Below are positions 27,877-36,664 of a stretch of 64,000 nt of DNA, in pieces; the first letter of the stretch is position 1; every line of letters begins with the position of its first letter. The position numbers and the translations under genes are program-made. The DNA is from Poriferisodalis sp965203655 (GTDB taxonomy: Bacteria > Actinomycetota > Acidimicrobiia > Acidimicrobiales > Poriferisodalaceae). The notes below the pieces were generated by a model. The model worked only from the letters and a program-made list of their open reading frames with translations. It did not search any database and was not told where the DNA came from. The stretch is from contig NZ_CBDBDD010000008.1 in the NCBI RefSeq assembly GCF_965203655.1, positions 372,001 to 436,000 of the forward strand, in the 5' to 3' direction.

Positions 27877-27882
27877 TACTCT
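27877..27882 (+). promoter_or_regulatory. -10 box (TACTCT) for leaderless ftsK
   Basis: Ends 7 nt before the GTG at 27890; an in-frame ATG at 27857 lies upstream of this box and is disfavoured. Confidence 0.55.
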
Positions 27883-27889
27883 CGCTGAG

Positions 27890-30256
27890 GTGAGTGCGCG
27901 CGGCACCGCCGGGGCCAATGGCTCAAAGGACGCGTCCAAATCGTCGTCTGCACACGAAGGCCGCAGCGGGTTCTCGCGGGTCGTTCGCAATGCCCTGAGC
28001 GGCCGATCCCGCGAGATCGTGGCGCTGTCGCTGTTCGCTCTCGCTGTGATCTGCGCGTTGGGGCTGCTGGGCGACCGAGCGGGCGTCGTGGGCCGAGTTT
28101 TGGAGAGCGCGCTCGCAATTCTGCTGGGCGTGTTCCGGTACGTCGTGCCGATCCTGCTGGTCTGGATCGGCGTCGCGCTCGCCCGCATGACCGCTTCGGA
28201 GCGGAGCGGCCGAGCCGCCTTCGGACTGAGCATGCTCACGGTTGCATTCGCTGCGGCCGCACACCTGTCCGGATCCGCCGACGGCTTCGGATCGCTGGAG
28301 GACCTGCGAGGCAGCGGGGGAGTGCTGGGCGCCGTCGTTGCCGAGCCCCTGCGACGCCTGATCGACGATCCCGCGACATGGGTGCTGCTGCTGCTGGTGA
28401 TGCTGTTCGCGGTCATGATCGTCGCCAACATCGGCCTCGGCCAGGTGTTGCGATGGATATGGACCGGTCTGTCCGCGCTCGGTCAGAAGCTGAGCGGCTC
28501 GCTGTCGAAGGGTGCCCGAAGCCTGCAGCGCGTCGGCGAAGATCCCGAGCCCCCGTCCTTCGGGGAAGAGCAGTACGACCTAGAGACTGAGCCGGCTGGC
28601 CAGACTCCGGGTCTGGACCTGGGCACCTCGGATGCCAGCGAGGCAGCATCCGACGAGGCTGTCTTCGAGCCATCGCCCCCGCAGTTCGTCGAGCCTCCCT
28701 CCGACCAAGCCGTCCCGACACCTGTGCCGGCGGCTGTCGCGGCCAGCAAGGGCACGGGAGGGAGCAGCCAGCGTCCGCGCTGGAAGCTGCCGAAGAAGTC
28801 GATGCTGAAGCGCAGCGGCACCCAGCAGTTCGACCGGGCCCAGCTGTCGGCGGGCGCTGCGGCACTGGTGGCGGCACTGGCCAGTCACGGCGTGGAAACT
28901 CAGGTCACCGGCTGGGAGCCTGGCCCGACGGTCACGCGCTACGAGCTGAAGCTGGGCCCGGGCGTGAAGGTGTCGCGCGTCACAGCCCTCCACAAGGACA
29001 TCGCTTACGCCATGGCCGCCGCCGATGTCCGGATCCTCGCGCCCATCCCCGGCCGGTCAGCGATCGGCATCGAGGTTCCCAACTCCGACCGTCACCTGGT
29101 CGCGCTCGGCGACATCCTGTCCGCCAAGGCCGCGACCGAAGCCGTGCACCCGCTCGAAGTGGCGATGGGCAAGGACATCTCGGGTCGTGAGGTCATGCTC
29201 AATCTGGCCACGATGCCCCACGTGCTCATTGCCGGCGCGACCGGCTCGGGCAAGTCGTCGTGCATCAACTCGATCATCGCGTCACTGCTCATGCGATCCA
29301 CACCCGATGAGGTGCGGATGATCCTCGTCGACCCCAAACGGGTGGAGCTCGGGCAGTACGACGGCCTGCCGCACCTGCTGACGGCGGTGGTGACCGAGCC
29401 GCGCAAGGCGGCAAACGCCCTGGCGTGGGCCGTGAAGGAGATGGAGCGCCGCTACGACGTGCTGTCGGAGGCGGGTTTTCGCGACATCACCGGGTACAAC
29501 GCGGCCGTGCTCGACGGGGCGCTGCACAGCGACGAGAGCGAGCTGCTGGGCAACGACCAGCCGCACGAGTCGATGCCCTTCATCGTCGTGGTCGTCGACG
29601 AGCTGAACGACCTCATGATGGTGGCGGCCCGCGACGTCGAGGAGTCCATCACACGGCTGGCTCAGATGGCCCGTGCCGTCGGCGTCCACCTCGTCGTTGC
29701 CACCCAGCGCCCGAGCGTGAATGTCATCACCGGGGTGATCAAGGCCAACATCCCCAGCCGGCTGGCATTCGCCGTGTCCAGCCTGGCTGACAGCCGGGTC
29801 ATCCTGGATCAGCCCGGCGCCGAGCGGCTGGTCGGCCAGGGCGACATGCTGCTGCTGTCGGCGAACTCCAGCACGCCGCGCCGCATCCAGGGTGCGTGGG
29901 TGAGCGAGTCGGAGGTCGCCCACGTGGTGGCTCACTGGCGCCGCCAGGCGCCCGAGGTCGACTACGTGGAAGGCGTGGAGGGCACCGACGATTCGGATGG
30001 CAGCAGCATCCTGCCCGGCGGCACCACCGGCGATGCCGACGACGACGAGCTGCTGCGCCAGGCAATGGCCATCGTGGTGGAAACCCAGCTCGGCTCGACA
30101 TCCATGCTGCAGCGGAAGCTGAAAGTGGGCTTCGCTCGCGCCGGACGGCTGATGGATTTGCTCGAGCAGCGGGGCGTGGTGGGTCCGTCGCAAGGCTCCA
30201 AGGCCCGCGACGTGCTGATGACACCCGAGGAACTGTCGAACGCGCTGGGAGAGTGA
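27890..30256 (+). CDS. ftsK: DNA translocase FtsK/SpoIIIE
   Basis: 788 aa. Septum-located ATPase that pumps chromosomal DNA and activates Xer recombination at dif. About four N-terminal membrane segments (from ~40 to ~190), a Pro/Ser/Glu linker, then the motor: alpha domain, Walker A in IAGATGSGKSSCINSIIAS at ~residue 447, Walker B VVVVDELNDLMMVA, and the ATQRPSVNVITGVIKANIPSR block. The C-terminal gamma winged-helix (TSMLQRKLKVGFARAGRLMDLLEQRGVVGPSQGSK split around 730-780) recognises KOPS. Shorter than E. coli FtsK, normal for Actinobacteria. Functionally linked to the Xer gene at the window start. Confidence 0.95.
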   Translation: MSARGTAGANGSKDASKSSSAHEGRSGFSRVVRNALSGRSREIVALSLFALAVICALGLLGDRAGVVGRVLESALAILLGVFRYVVPILLVWIGVALARMTASERSGRAAFGLSMLTVAFAAAAHLSGSADGFGSLEDLRGSGGVLGAVVAEPLRRLIDDPATWVLLLLVMLFAVMIVANIGLGQVLRWIWTGLSALGQKLSGSLSKGARSLQRVGEDPEPPSFGEEQYDLETEPAGQTPGLDLGTSDASEAASDEAVFEPSPPQFVEPPSDQAVPTPVPAAVAASKGTGGSSQRPRWKLPKKSMLKRSGTQQFDRAQLSAGAAALVAALASHGVETQVTGWEPGPTVTRYELKLGPGVKVSRVTALHKDIAYAMAAADVRILAPIPGRSAIGIEVPNSDRHLVALGDILSAKAATEAVHPLEVAMGKDISGREVMLNLATMPHVLIAGATGSGKSSCINSIIASLLMRSTPDEVRMILVDPKRVELGQYDGLPHLLTAVVTEPRKAANALAWAVKEMERRYDVLSEAGFRDITGYNAAVLDGALHSDESELLGNDQPHESMPFIVVVVDELNDLMMVAARDVEESITRLAQMARAVGVHLVVATQRPSVNVITGVIKANIPSRLAFAVSSLADSRVILDQPGAERLVGQGDMLLLSANSSTPRRIQGAWVSESEVAHVVAHWRRQAPEVDYVEGVEGTDDSDGSSILPGGTTGDADDDELLRQAMAIVVETQLGSTSMLQRKLKVGFARAGRLMDLLEQRGVVGPSQGSKARDVLMTPEELSNALGE

Positions 30257-30283
30257 CGGCGGGCGGCTCCGCTCGTTGCCGGC

Positions 30284-31522
30284 TCAGATTCCGACGCGGA
30301 TCTGCAGGTTGCGGGGGCCGCGCACCTGCACGCCGCCCCATTCCACGCCGCCATCACCGACATCGGTGGCGAGCTCGAAGTTCGGGAACCGGGCCAGCCA
30401 CTCCTCGATGGCGACCTTCAGCTCCATGCGGGCCAGGTTGGAGCCCAGGCAGCGGTGGATCCCGAGCCCGAACGCGAAGTGGCGGTTCTCGGCGCGGTCG
30501 ATGACGACCTCGTCGGGACGGTCGAACTTGGACGGATCGCGGTTGCCGGCGCCGAACGGGAGCAGCACTTTGTCGCCCTTGGCCACAGGGCAGCCGCCGA
30601 TGTCTGCGTCGTCAGTGGCGGTGACGCGGGCCATGGTGACCGGGGAGTAGGCACGCAGGAACTCTTCGATGGCCGTGGGGATGAGCTCGGGTTCGTCCAC
30701 GAGCCGCTCGCGGTCAGCGGGGTTCATGGCCAGGTGCATCAAGCTGGCCGAGATCGAGCTCCACGTGGTGTCGATTCCCGCCAGCAGCAACAGGAAGCTG
30801 GCGCCGGTGATGTGGTGGTTGGCCAGCGGGTCGCCGTTGGGCAGCTTCATGTCGAGCAGCTTCGACGGCAGGTCGTCTGCGCGTTCTTGGCGCCGCTGGT
30901 CGGTGAGCTCGCCGAAGTAGTGGAGCACCTCACGGGTCGCATTCGCCCGCCGGTCGAACTCGTCGCCCTTGGACTGCAGCACGTCGACCGCCCAACGGGT
31001 GAACTTGGGCTCGTCCGACTCGGGCAGTCCCAGGATGCGGGCAATGACCCGCACGGGAATGTGCTTGGAATAGGTGTCGGCGGCATCCGTCACGCCGCTG
31101 CGGCCCTCGTCCGCCCCGGTTTCGGCTGCGATGGCGTCGATGCGCTCGCGGGCGATGCTGCGAGTGACCTCGACCATTTCCTCCACGGCTGTCGGACCGA
31201 AGAACGGCAGCAGCAAGCGGCGCGCGTCGGTGTGGAAGGGGGGATCCGAGGTGATCGGCGGGGCGGTGAGCAGCCCGACGCCTTCAGGCGTGGGTGCCAC
31301 GGCGATGTCGCGAGAGCTGAAGTTCTCGGTGTCGTAGGCGACCGCTGCGATGTCGTCCCACGTCGTGGGCATCCAGTGCCCGTCATTGTGGGGGCTGTGG
31401 GCGACGGGACATTCGGCGCGCAGCTCGTCCCACACGTCTGCCGCGCCCTGGATGTACTCGTCGCTGTAGACGTCGAAGTCCCGCTCTGCAGAAGCGCTGT
31501 CGGTGTCAGCAGTCGTGCTCAT
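30284..31522 (-). CDS. Cytochrome P450
   Basis: 412 aa. Heme monooxygenase. The heme-binding loop is FGLGIHRCLGSNLARMEL with the thiolate Cys at residue 358; the I-helix oxygen-activation motif is LLLLAGIDTTWSSIS; the K-helix EEFLR and the SDPPFHTDARRLLLPFF (C-helix) region are present. The sequence is a soluble bacterial type needing separate ferredoxin and reductase, neither of which is adjacent. Substrate unknown. The ATG has GGGAGC upstream and the promoter box at 31568-31573 on the same strand. It diverges from the metallo-beta-lactamase gene. Confidence 0.93.
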   Translation of the reverse strand: MSTTADTDSASAERDFDVYSDEYIQGAADVWDELRAECPVAHSPHNDGHWMPTTWDDIAAVAYDTENFSSRDIAVAPTPEGVGLLTAPPITSDPPFHTDARRLLLPFFGPTAVEEMVEVTRSIARERIDAIAAETGADEGRSGVTDAADTYSKHIPVRVIARILGLPESDEPKFTRWAVDVLQSKGDEFDRRANATREVLHYFGELTDQRRQERADDLPSKLLDMKLPNGDPLANHHITGASFLLLLAGIDTTWSSISASLMHLAMNPADRERLVDEPELIPTAIEEFLRAYSPVTMARVTATDDADIGGCPVAKGDKVLLPFGAGNRDPSKFDRPDEVVIDRAENRHFAFGLGIHRCLGSNLARMELKVAIEEWLARFPNFELATDVGDGGVEWGGVQVRGPRNLQIRVGI

Positions 31523-31567
31523 GGCGGCTCCCTTGAGTGCCCGCGGGCGCGGTCCGAGGCGCTTCCC

Positions 31568-31573
31568 AGCGTA
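31568..31573 (-). promoter_or_regulatory. -10 box (TACGCT) for the P450 gene
   Basis: TACGCT on the - strand, 45 bp before the ATG at 31522. An identical box on the + strand at 31586 faces the other way, so the two promoters nearly overlap. Confidence 0.5.
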
Positions 31574-31585
31574 GGCGACGGGTTC

Positions 31586-31591
31586 TACGCT
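31586..31591 (+). promoter_or_regulatory. -10 box (TACGCT) for the MBL-fold hydrolase gene
   Basis: TACGCT on the + strand, 54 bp before the ATG at 31646, which also has a G-rich Shine-Dalgarno at ~31635-31641. Confidence 0.5.
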
Positions 31592-31645
31592 GCGCCGTAG
31601 TACCGGCCGAATGACAAGGCCGGCTCGGAGGTTCGAGGGGGGCAC

Positions 31646-32590
31646 ATGTCAGGAGATGCAGCACACGCGGCTGTCGAGGCGGCGCAGCTCAGCGAGGTGG
31701 CCCCGGGCGTGTACAGCTATGTGCAGCCCGACGGCACTTGGTTCATCAACAACATGGGATTCGTGGTGGGTTCAGAGGCGGTCATCTCGATCGACACGAC
31801 CTCGACAGAGCGTCGCAACAGGGCGTATCTCGATGCCATCGCGTCGGTGACGCCGAATCCGGTGAAGACTGTGGTCAACACGCATCATCACGCCGACCAC
31901 ACCCACGGCAACTACCAGTTCACTGACGCCACGATCATCTCGCACGCCAAGTGCCGTGACGTGATGGTGGCCGCCGGCATTCCCGACTACAGCGCCGTGT
32001 TCCCCGGCGTCGAGTGGGGCGACCTGCAGTTCCGGGCGCCTGACGTGACCTTCGAAGGCTCGATGGTGCTGCATCTGGACGACCGTCGCATCGAGCTGTC
32101 GGACCTGGGCTTCGTAGCCCACACCGACGGCGACATCGTGGCGTGGCTGCCCGATTGCCGGGTGCTGTTCTGCGGCGACCTGATCTTCCACGGCGGCACG
32201 CCCTTCGCGCTGTTCGGGTCGGTGTCCGGGACGATCCAGGCGATGGATGTCATCGAGAGCTTCGGAGCAGATGTGATCGTGCCGGGCCACGGCCCGCACT
32301 TCGGCGGCGACGACATTGCGCGGGTGCTCGACGAGCAGCGCTCGTACCTCGGCTTCGTGCAGGAGGCGGCCGCCGAGGGGCTCACAGCAGGCAGGACGCC
32401 GCTCGAGCAGGCCCAGGCCACCGATCTCGGCCTCCACGGCCGCTATACCGACCCCGAGCGTCTCGCCGGCAACCTTCACGTCGCCTACCGCGAGGCAACG
32501 TCGGGCGGCTACGAATTCCCCGGCGTCCCCCAGGCGATCATGGACATGGTCGCCTACAACGGCGGTGCGTTGCCGCGTTGTGTGGCGTAG
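31646..32590 (+). CDS. Metallo-beta-lactamase fold hydrolase
   Basis: 314 aa. Zinc or iron hydrolase with the HxHxDH motif in NTHHHADHTHGN near residue 80, a third His in the FISHAKC-like region, ligand Asp in VLFCGDLIFHGG and His in VPGHGPHF. It resembles the group including SoxH/quinoprotein relay and class B-like hydrolases rather than true beta-lactamases. Substrate unknown. It diverges from the P450 gene and shares its promoter region. The last 14 codons are repeated, diverged, at 32626-32667. Confidence 0.9.
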   Translation: MSGDAAHAAVEAAQLSEVAPGVYSYVQPDGTWFINNMGFVVGSEAVISIDTTSTERRNRAYLDAIASVTPNPVKTVVNTHHHADHTHGNYQFTDATIISHAKCRDVMVAAGIPDYSAVFPGVEWGDLQFRAPDVTFEGSMVLHLDDRRIELSDLGFVAHTDGDIVAWLPDCRVLFCGDLIFHGGTPFALFGSVSGTIQAMDVIESFGADVIVPGHGPHFGGDDIARVLDEQRSYLGFVQEAAAEGLTAGRTPLEQAQATDLGLHGRYTDPERLAGNLHVAYREATSGGYEFPGVPQAIMDMVAYNGGALPRCVA

Positions 32591-32625
32591 CAGCGTGCGC
32601 CGGCCGTAGGCGACTCATCAAGCAC

Positions 32626-32667
32626 GTCGCCTACAACGGCGCCGCCCTGCTTCGTTATGTGGCCTAG
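32626..32667 (+). pseudogene. Remnant: second copy of the 3' end of the MBL-fold gene
   Basis: 42 nt matching 32549-32590 at 34 positions and ending in the same stop. It encodes VAYNGAALLRYVA where the intact gene encodes VAYNGGALPRCVA. The differences fall largely in silent or conservative positions, suggesting it was once coding. Best read as the tail of a deleted tandem paralogue. Confidence 0.6.
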
Positions 32668-33587
32668 AACGGGAGCTTGAGGCCGGGGCGGGGCCAGTCG
32701 CCGACGGCGAGGCGGCCGGTGCCAGACAGGGTGACGTAGGCCGTGCGCATGTCGTCGCCGCCGAAGCAGATGTTGGTGGTCGCCGAGTCGTCGGTGGGGG
32801 CGAACTCGAGCTCGTCGCCGTCGCGTGTGAAGGTGCTGATGCCGCCGGTGAGGATCGTGGCCACGCTCACGTTGCCCTCAGCGTCCATCGCCAGCGAGTC
32901 GAAGTACTTGCGGCCGGCCGGTCGGGCCAGGAACCAGCCCCGTGCCGGTACACCGGCGGCAACCTTGCCCGGGCCCTCGAGGTCGAAGGCGAACATGGCG
33001 CCTTGGAACGTCTCGGCCACATAGACGCGGTCTTCCTCGGGGGAGATGCCCACGCCGTTCGGGCCGTCCATCGGGAACGCGATCTCTTCGATGTGGCTGC
33101 CGTCGGCCGTGGCGTAGTACAGCCCGCCGCGGTCCCGGTCGCGGGTGCGGGTCTTGCCGTGATCGGTGAACCAGAAGCCGCCGGTGGAGTCGAACATGAT
33201 GTCGTTCGGTCCCTTGAGCGACACGCCGTTCACATCGGCATACAGGATGTCCACCTCGCCGGTCTCGAGATCGATGCGCTCGATGCGGCCGGTGGTGTAG
33301 TCGGAAGCCACCTCGCCGGGCACGGTGCGGCCCCGCACGGTGATCCACTCGAAGCCGCCGTTGTTGCACACGTACAGCGCCCCGTCGGGGCCCAGAGCGG
33401 CGCCGTTCGGCCCGCCGCCTGGCGTGGCCAGGATGTCCTTTCGGCCGTCGGTCACGTCGACGCGCGTGATGGTGCCGCGCCCGATCTCGACAACGGCCAC
33501 CGAACCGTCTGCCAGCACCACTGGTCCTTCGGGGAAGATCAGTTCGTCGGTGATCGTCTCAAAGTGGTCAGATCCGAAAAAGCTCAT
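32664..33587 (-). CDS. SMP-30/gluconolactonase family protein
   Basis: 307 aa. Six-bladed propeller of the SGL family, which hydrolyses lactones. Metal and blade motifs visible: FPEGPVV (first metal Glu), GGGPNGAALGPDGALYVCNNGG, SLKGPNDIMFDSTGGFWFTDHG (Asn ligand), MDGPNGVGISPEEDRVYVAET and the Asp blade KYFDSLAMDAEGNVSVA. A weakly similar family member is at 52427-53281. The ATG lies 8 nt after TAGCGT. Its stop region touches the MBL remnant convergently. Substrate unknown. Confidence 0.9.
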   Translation of the reverse strand: MSFFGSDHFETITDELIFPEGPVVLADGSVAVVEIGRGTITRVDVTDGRKDILATPGGGPNGAALGPDGALYVCNNGGFEWITVRGRTVPGEVASDYTTGRIERIDLETGEVDILYADVNGVSLKGPNDIMFDSTGGFWFTDHGKTRTRDRDRGGLYYATADGSHIEEIAFPMDGPNGVGISPEEDRVYVAETFQGAMFAFDLEGPGKVAAGVPARGWFLARPAGRKYFDSLAMDAEGNVSVATILTGGISTFTRDGDELEFAPTDDSATTNICFGGDDMRTAYVTLSGTGRLAVGDWPRPGLKLPF

Positions 33588-33595
33588 GGCCGCCG

Positions 33596-33601
33596 ACGCT
33601 A
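33596..33601 (-). promoter_or_regulatory. -10 box (TAGCGT) for leaderless SMP-30 gene
   Basis: On the - strand, ending 8 nt before the ATG at 33587, just downstream of the end of the phytanoyl-CoA dioxygenase gene. Confidence 0.5.
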
Positions 33602-33648
33602 CTTCGCGACCATGCCCGGCTTCCTGCCAAGCCAGTGCTGCAGGGCTG

Positions 33649-34614
33649 TCAGCGCAGCGCGTCGCGCCAGGGCGATGCGTCGATCCCGCGGTAGCGGTCT
33701 TCGAGAGCGTCGACCAGTTCGGGTGTCCAGTACGGGTGGCCCGGCAGCGGGGCGCCGAACAACGACAGCTCGTCGGGTGTGCAGGAGGCGGCGAACTTGG
33801 ACCACAGGGGTCCGTTCGAGACCGGCTGCACGTTGTCGTAGCCGATCCAGTCGGCGCCGCCAGGCTTGAAGGAAGCGCTCATCAGGAATCGGCTGCCGCC
33901 GGGCCGAGTGAGGTCGACGCCGCGGTGCCACACGTCTGGCCGGTACGCCAAGAACGAGCCGCGCACTCCTGCGGCAGAGATCCGATCTCCGTCAGGCGGG
34001 CCGTCGTAGGGTCGGGTGGCGTCGGCAGGGCCTCCGGCCAACTCGGTGGGCGCCACGCCGTCATCCACATCGCTCAGGTACAGGAAGCCCTCCAGATTCC
34101 ACCAGCCGGCTTCGAGACGGTCGGGCACCACGTTGTGGTTGCGGTCCTGGTGGAACGGCTGCTCGTAGTTGGCGACTCCGGTGTACTTGCCCCAGATACG
34201 GGCCTGGTAGATGCGGATGTCGTCGATGCCCATCGCCTTGCGGGCGAACCGCAGCACATCGGCGTGTACCTGCAGCCGGTTCAGCCGGTGCGAGGTGTAC
34301 GGGAACAGGATGTGGCCCAGGAACTGCTCAGGGCGGAACGCCGCCCCCTCGGGGTCGGTCTCGGGGAACTTGTGGCCTTGGTTGTAGCTGCGTCCGACGA
34401 AGCGTTCCCGAAGTGCCGGGTCGCCCGAGTGGAATTCCTCGGGGCGCGGATACAGGTCCCAGAGCTCTTCGACGGCAGAGTCGATGTCTGCGGCCGGCAC
34501 GAGTCCGTCCACGAGCACCCAGCCGTGCTCACGCCAGTGCTGCGCCGCCTCGTCGAGATCGGCAATGCCGACGCTCGTGGCGTCGGCGTCGGTGCGATCG
34601 ACGGGCGTGCTCAC
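33649..34614 (-). CDS. Phytanoyl-CoA dioxygenase family protein
   Basis: 321 aa. Fe(II)/2-oxoglutarate hydroxylase of the PhyH family. The HxD pair is in QPFHQDRNHN, and the distal His and the 2OG-binding Arg follow in VWHRGVDLTRPGGSRF. The N-terminus has the family's HWREHGWVLVDGLVPAADID. The GTG start lies 4 nt after the SDR stop upstream, so the two genes form an operon. Members act on acyl-CoAs, halogenation substrates or natural products; no substrate can be assigned. Confidence 0.9.
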   Translation of the reverse strand: MSTPVDRTDADATSVGIADLDEAAQHWREHGWVLVDGLVPAADIDSAVEELWDLYPRPEEFHSGDPALRERFVGRSYNQGHKFPETDPEGAAFRPEQFLGHILFPYTSHRLNRLQVHADVLRFARKAMGIDDIRIYQARIWGKYTGVANYEQPFHQDRNHNVVPDRLEAGWWNLEGFLYLSDVDDGVAPTELAGGPADATRPYDGPPDGDRISAAGVRGSFLAYRPDVWHRGVDLTRPGGSRFLMSASFKPGGADWIGYDNVQPVSNGPLWSKFAASCTPDELSLFGAPLPGHPYWTPELVDALEDRYRGIDASPWRDALR

Positions 34615-34618
34615 GAGC

Positions 34619-35416
34619 TCAGTCGGCGCCCTGTGCGTCGTCGACGGTGATGCAGGTGCCGGACACGAAGTCCGACAGCGGTGACACCAGGTACAGCAGC
34701 GTCGAGTCGAGCTGCGAGGGCTTGCCGAGGCGGCGACGGGGGAACATCTGGGTGAAGTCGCCCATGCGCTCGAGCATCCCATCCATCATCTCGCTGTCGA
34801 ACGCGCCTGGGGCGATGGTGTTGACGTTGATGTGGTAGCGGGCGAACTCTTGGGCCAGCACTTCGGTCATGCGCACCACGGCGCTCTTGGTGATGGCGTA
34901 CATCGAGGTGCCCAGCGGTGCCCTGAATGCGGCCCCCGAAGAGATGTTGACGATCCGGCCGGGCAGCTCGGCGGCGATCAGGCGGCGTGCGACCTCGCAC
35001 GACAGGTGGAACAGCGACGTGAGGTTGGTGGAGATCATCTCGTCGACGAAGGCCGGGTCCATCTTGAGCGCCAGGCGGGCGTCGGGCTTGCCGGCGTTGT
35101 TCACGAGGATCTGCACGGTCCCGAGTTGGGATTCGCCGGTGGCGACGGCCTCGAACAGCGCCTCGGTGTCGGTTACGTCGAGGGGGATGGGCAGCACGGT
35201 GGCGCCGTCGGCCTCGAGCTCGCTGGCGAGCGCATTCAGCCGCTCCACACGTCGGCCGCAGATGGCCACGCTCGCACCGCAGGCAGCGAGCACCGTGGCG
35301 AAACGGCGGCCCAAGCCTGACGTGGTGCCGGTCACGAATGCCGTCTGCCCGCTGAGGTCTGATGACCACTGGGGCGGCAGGCTGACCTCGGCTCCGGCGC
35401 TGGCGTCGTCGTTCAT
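34619..35416 (-). CDS. Short-chain dehydrogenase/reductase
   Basis: 265 aa. NAD(P)-dependent oxidoreductase with the Rossmann motif TGTTSGLG, LVNNAG, and the catalytic Ser...Tyr-x-x-x-Lys as ISSGAAF...YAITK. The C-terminal VSGTCITVDDAQGAD ending is usual. The ATG has GGAGGGAG upstream. First gene of a pair with the phytanoyl-CoA dioxygenase, suggesting hydroxylation and alcohol oxidation of one substrate; that link is inference. Confidence 0.92.
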   Translation of the reverse strand: MNDDASAGAEVSLPPQWSSDLSGQTAFVTGTTSGLGRRFATVLAACGASVAICGRRVERLNALASELEADGATVLPIPLDVTDTEALFEAVATGESQLGTVQILVNNAGKPDARLALKMDPAFVDEMISTNLTSLFHLSCEVARRLIAAELPGRIVNISSGAAFRAPLGTSMYAITKSAVVRMTEVLAQEFARYHINVNTIAPGAFDSEMMDGMLERMGDFTQMFPRRRLGKPSQLDSTLLYLVSPLSDFVSGTCITVDDAQGAD

Positions 35417-35481
35417 GGTGTCTCCCTCCGCAGCAGCGGTGCGCTCTCAGGCTGGCAGGGTATTGGCCCGTGTGATCGTCG

Positions 35482-35487
35482 TAACCT
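35482..35487 (+). promoter_or_regulatory. -10 box (TAACCT) for leaderless EamA transporter
   Basis: Ends 7 nt before the GTG at 35495; no Shine-Dalgarno is evident. Confidence 0.55.
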
Positions 35488-35494
35488 CGCTCCG

Positions 35495-36547
35495 GTGAGG
35501 GGCTCGCGCCAGCAGATTGCAGCAGGCAACGGCGCGCGAGCCATCCCGAAGAACGGCGCCCCGGTATTCGAGGTGACACCCGTTCGTGAGACGGCACCGG
35601 TGCGGACCGCCGGCGGCGCGCTGCCGCTGCTGGTCATGGGCCTTGTGGTCGTCTCGTGGGGCCTCGGGCCGCCGATCTCCAAGCTGCTCACTGCACCGGC
35701 GATGGTGAGCGCCTTCATCCGTTTCGGCATGTCCACGCCGTTCCTGCTCGTGGTGCTGGCGCTGCGAGGCCGGTGGTTGTCGCGGCGGGTGTTCTGGCAA
35801 ACCGCGCTGCCGGGACTGTCGTTCGGCATCAACATGGTCTTTGTCTTCGCTGCCGTGCAGGAAGTCACGATCTCGGTGATGTCGGTGATGATGGCCCTGC
35901 AGCCGGCCATGCTCCTGGCGCTGGTGGGTCCGATCTTCGGTGACAGGGTGAGCGTTCGCCAGATCGTCTTCACGCTGATCGGGGTGGGCGGTGCAGTCGG
36001 CGTGATCATGGGTGCCGGCGGCGAGTTCCGTGCCAGCGGGTTCGGGCTGTTCCTTACGGCGATGTCGGTGCTGACGTTCACCGTCTATTTCGTGCTGACC
36101 CGGATGGCCAGAGCGTCCACCGACGTGGACCCGATCGAGTGGATGGCGGGCATCAACTTCTGGTCGTTTGTTGCCGCGGTCCCGCCCACCGTGCTGATGG
36201 TGACACCGAGCCAATTCTTCGAATTCGGCGGGCTGGATTGGCTGTGGATCGTGATCGTGGCCTTCGTGACCGGGGTGTTCGGTCATGTGCTGATGACGTG
36301 GTGCCACGGTCACATCGAGGTGGCCCGATCCTCGCTGTACGTGCTGGCCATGCACATCGTGGCTGTGGGGACGGCTTGGCTCATCCACGGAGAGCCGGTG
36401 ACGCCCATGCAGTTCCTGGGCGGCGCCGTCGTGCTGTTCTCGGTGGCCATGGTCATCCGCACGCCAGCCGGATCGCGGGCTGCGCCTGCTCCGGTCGAGC
36501 AGGCCGCTGAACCCGAAGCGCCTGTCGCTGCGCGTTCACATAACTGA
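35495..36547 (+). CDS. EamA/DMT-family transporter
   Basis: 350 aa. About ten membrane helices in two EamA halves (first half from LPLLVMGLVVVSWGLGPPISK to the MMALQPAMLLALVGPIFGDR segment; second from GFGLFLTAMSVLTFTVYFVLTR to YVLAMHIVAVGTAWLIHGEPVTPMQFLG, split). The E-P-V/T boundary motifs near helix ends are typical. Such proteins export metabolites or amino acids. ~40 N-terminal and ~25 C-terminal residues are cytosolic and low complexity. Divergent from the SDR-PhyH pair. Confidence 0.9.
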   Translation: MRGSRQQIAAGNGARAIPKNGAPVFEVTPVRETAPVRTAGGALPLLVMGLVVVSWGLGPPISKLLTAPAMVSAFIRFGMSTPFLLVVLALRGRWLSRRVFWQTALPGLSFGINMVFVFAAVQEVTISVMSVMMALQPAMLLALVGPIFGDRVSVRQIVFTLIGVGGAVGVIMGAGGEFRASGFGLFLTAMSVLTFTVYFVLTRMARASTDVDPIEWMAGINFWSFVAAVPPTVLMVTPSQFFEFGGLDWLWIVIVAFVTGVFGHVLMTWCHGHIEVARSSLYVLAMHIVAVGTAWLIHGEPVTPMQFLGGAVVLFSVAMVIRTPAGSRAAPAPVEQAAEPEAPVAARSHN

Positions 36548-36571
36548 CGATCTGGTGCCGCGCAGGCTGGA

Positions 36572-36577
36572 TACGCT
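36572..36577 (+). promoter_or_regulatory. Possible -10 box (TACGCT) for the DUF6159 gene
   Basis: Matches the window's commonest -10 form; transcription from here would give an ~80-nt leader before the ATG at 36665, which has its own GGGGAG site. Confidence 0.35.
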
Positions 36578-36664
36578 CAGGTTCGACGCGGCGCTGGAGT
36601 CTGATCAGCGGGTGCTGCGTTCGTCCCGTCGGCGCGATGCCGACCTTCCCCGGGGAGCATCTCA

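Noticed and set aside
32143..32667. Separate gene overlapping the MBL-fold gene and ending at 32667
   Set aside because: The first three quarters are Arg/Pro-rich shadow of the MBL frame; only the last 14 codons resemble real coding sequence, explained as a duplicated tail.
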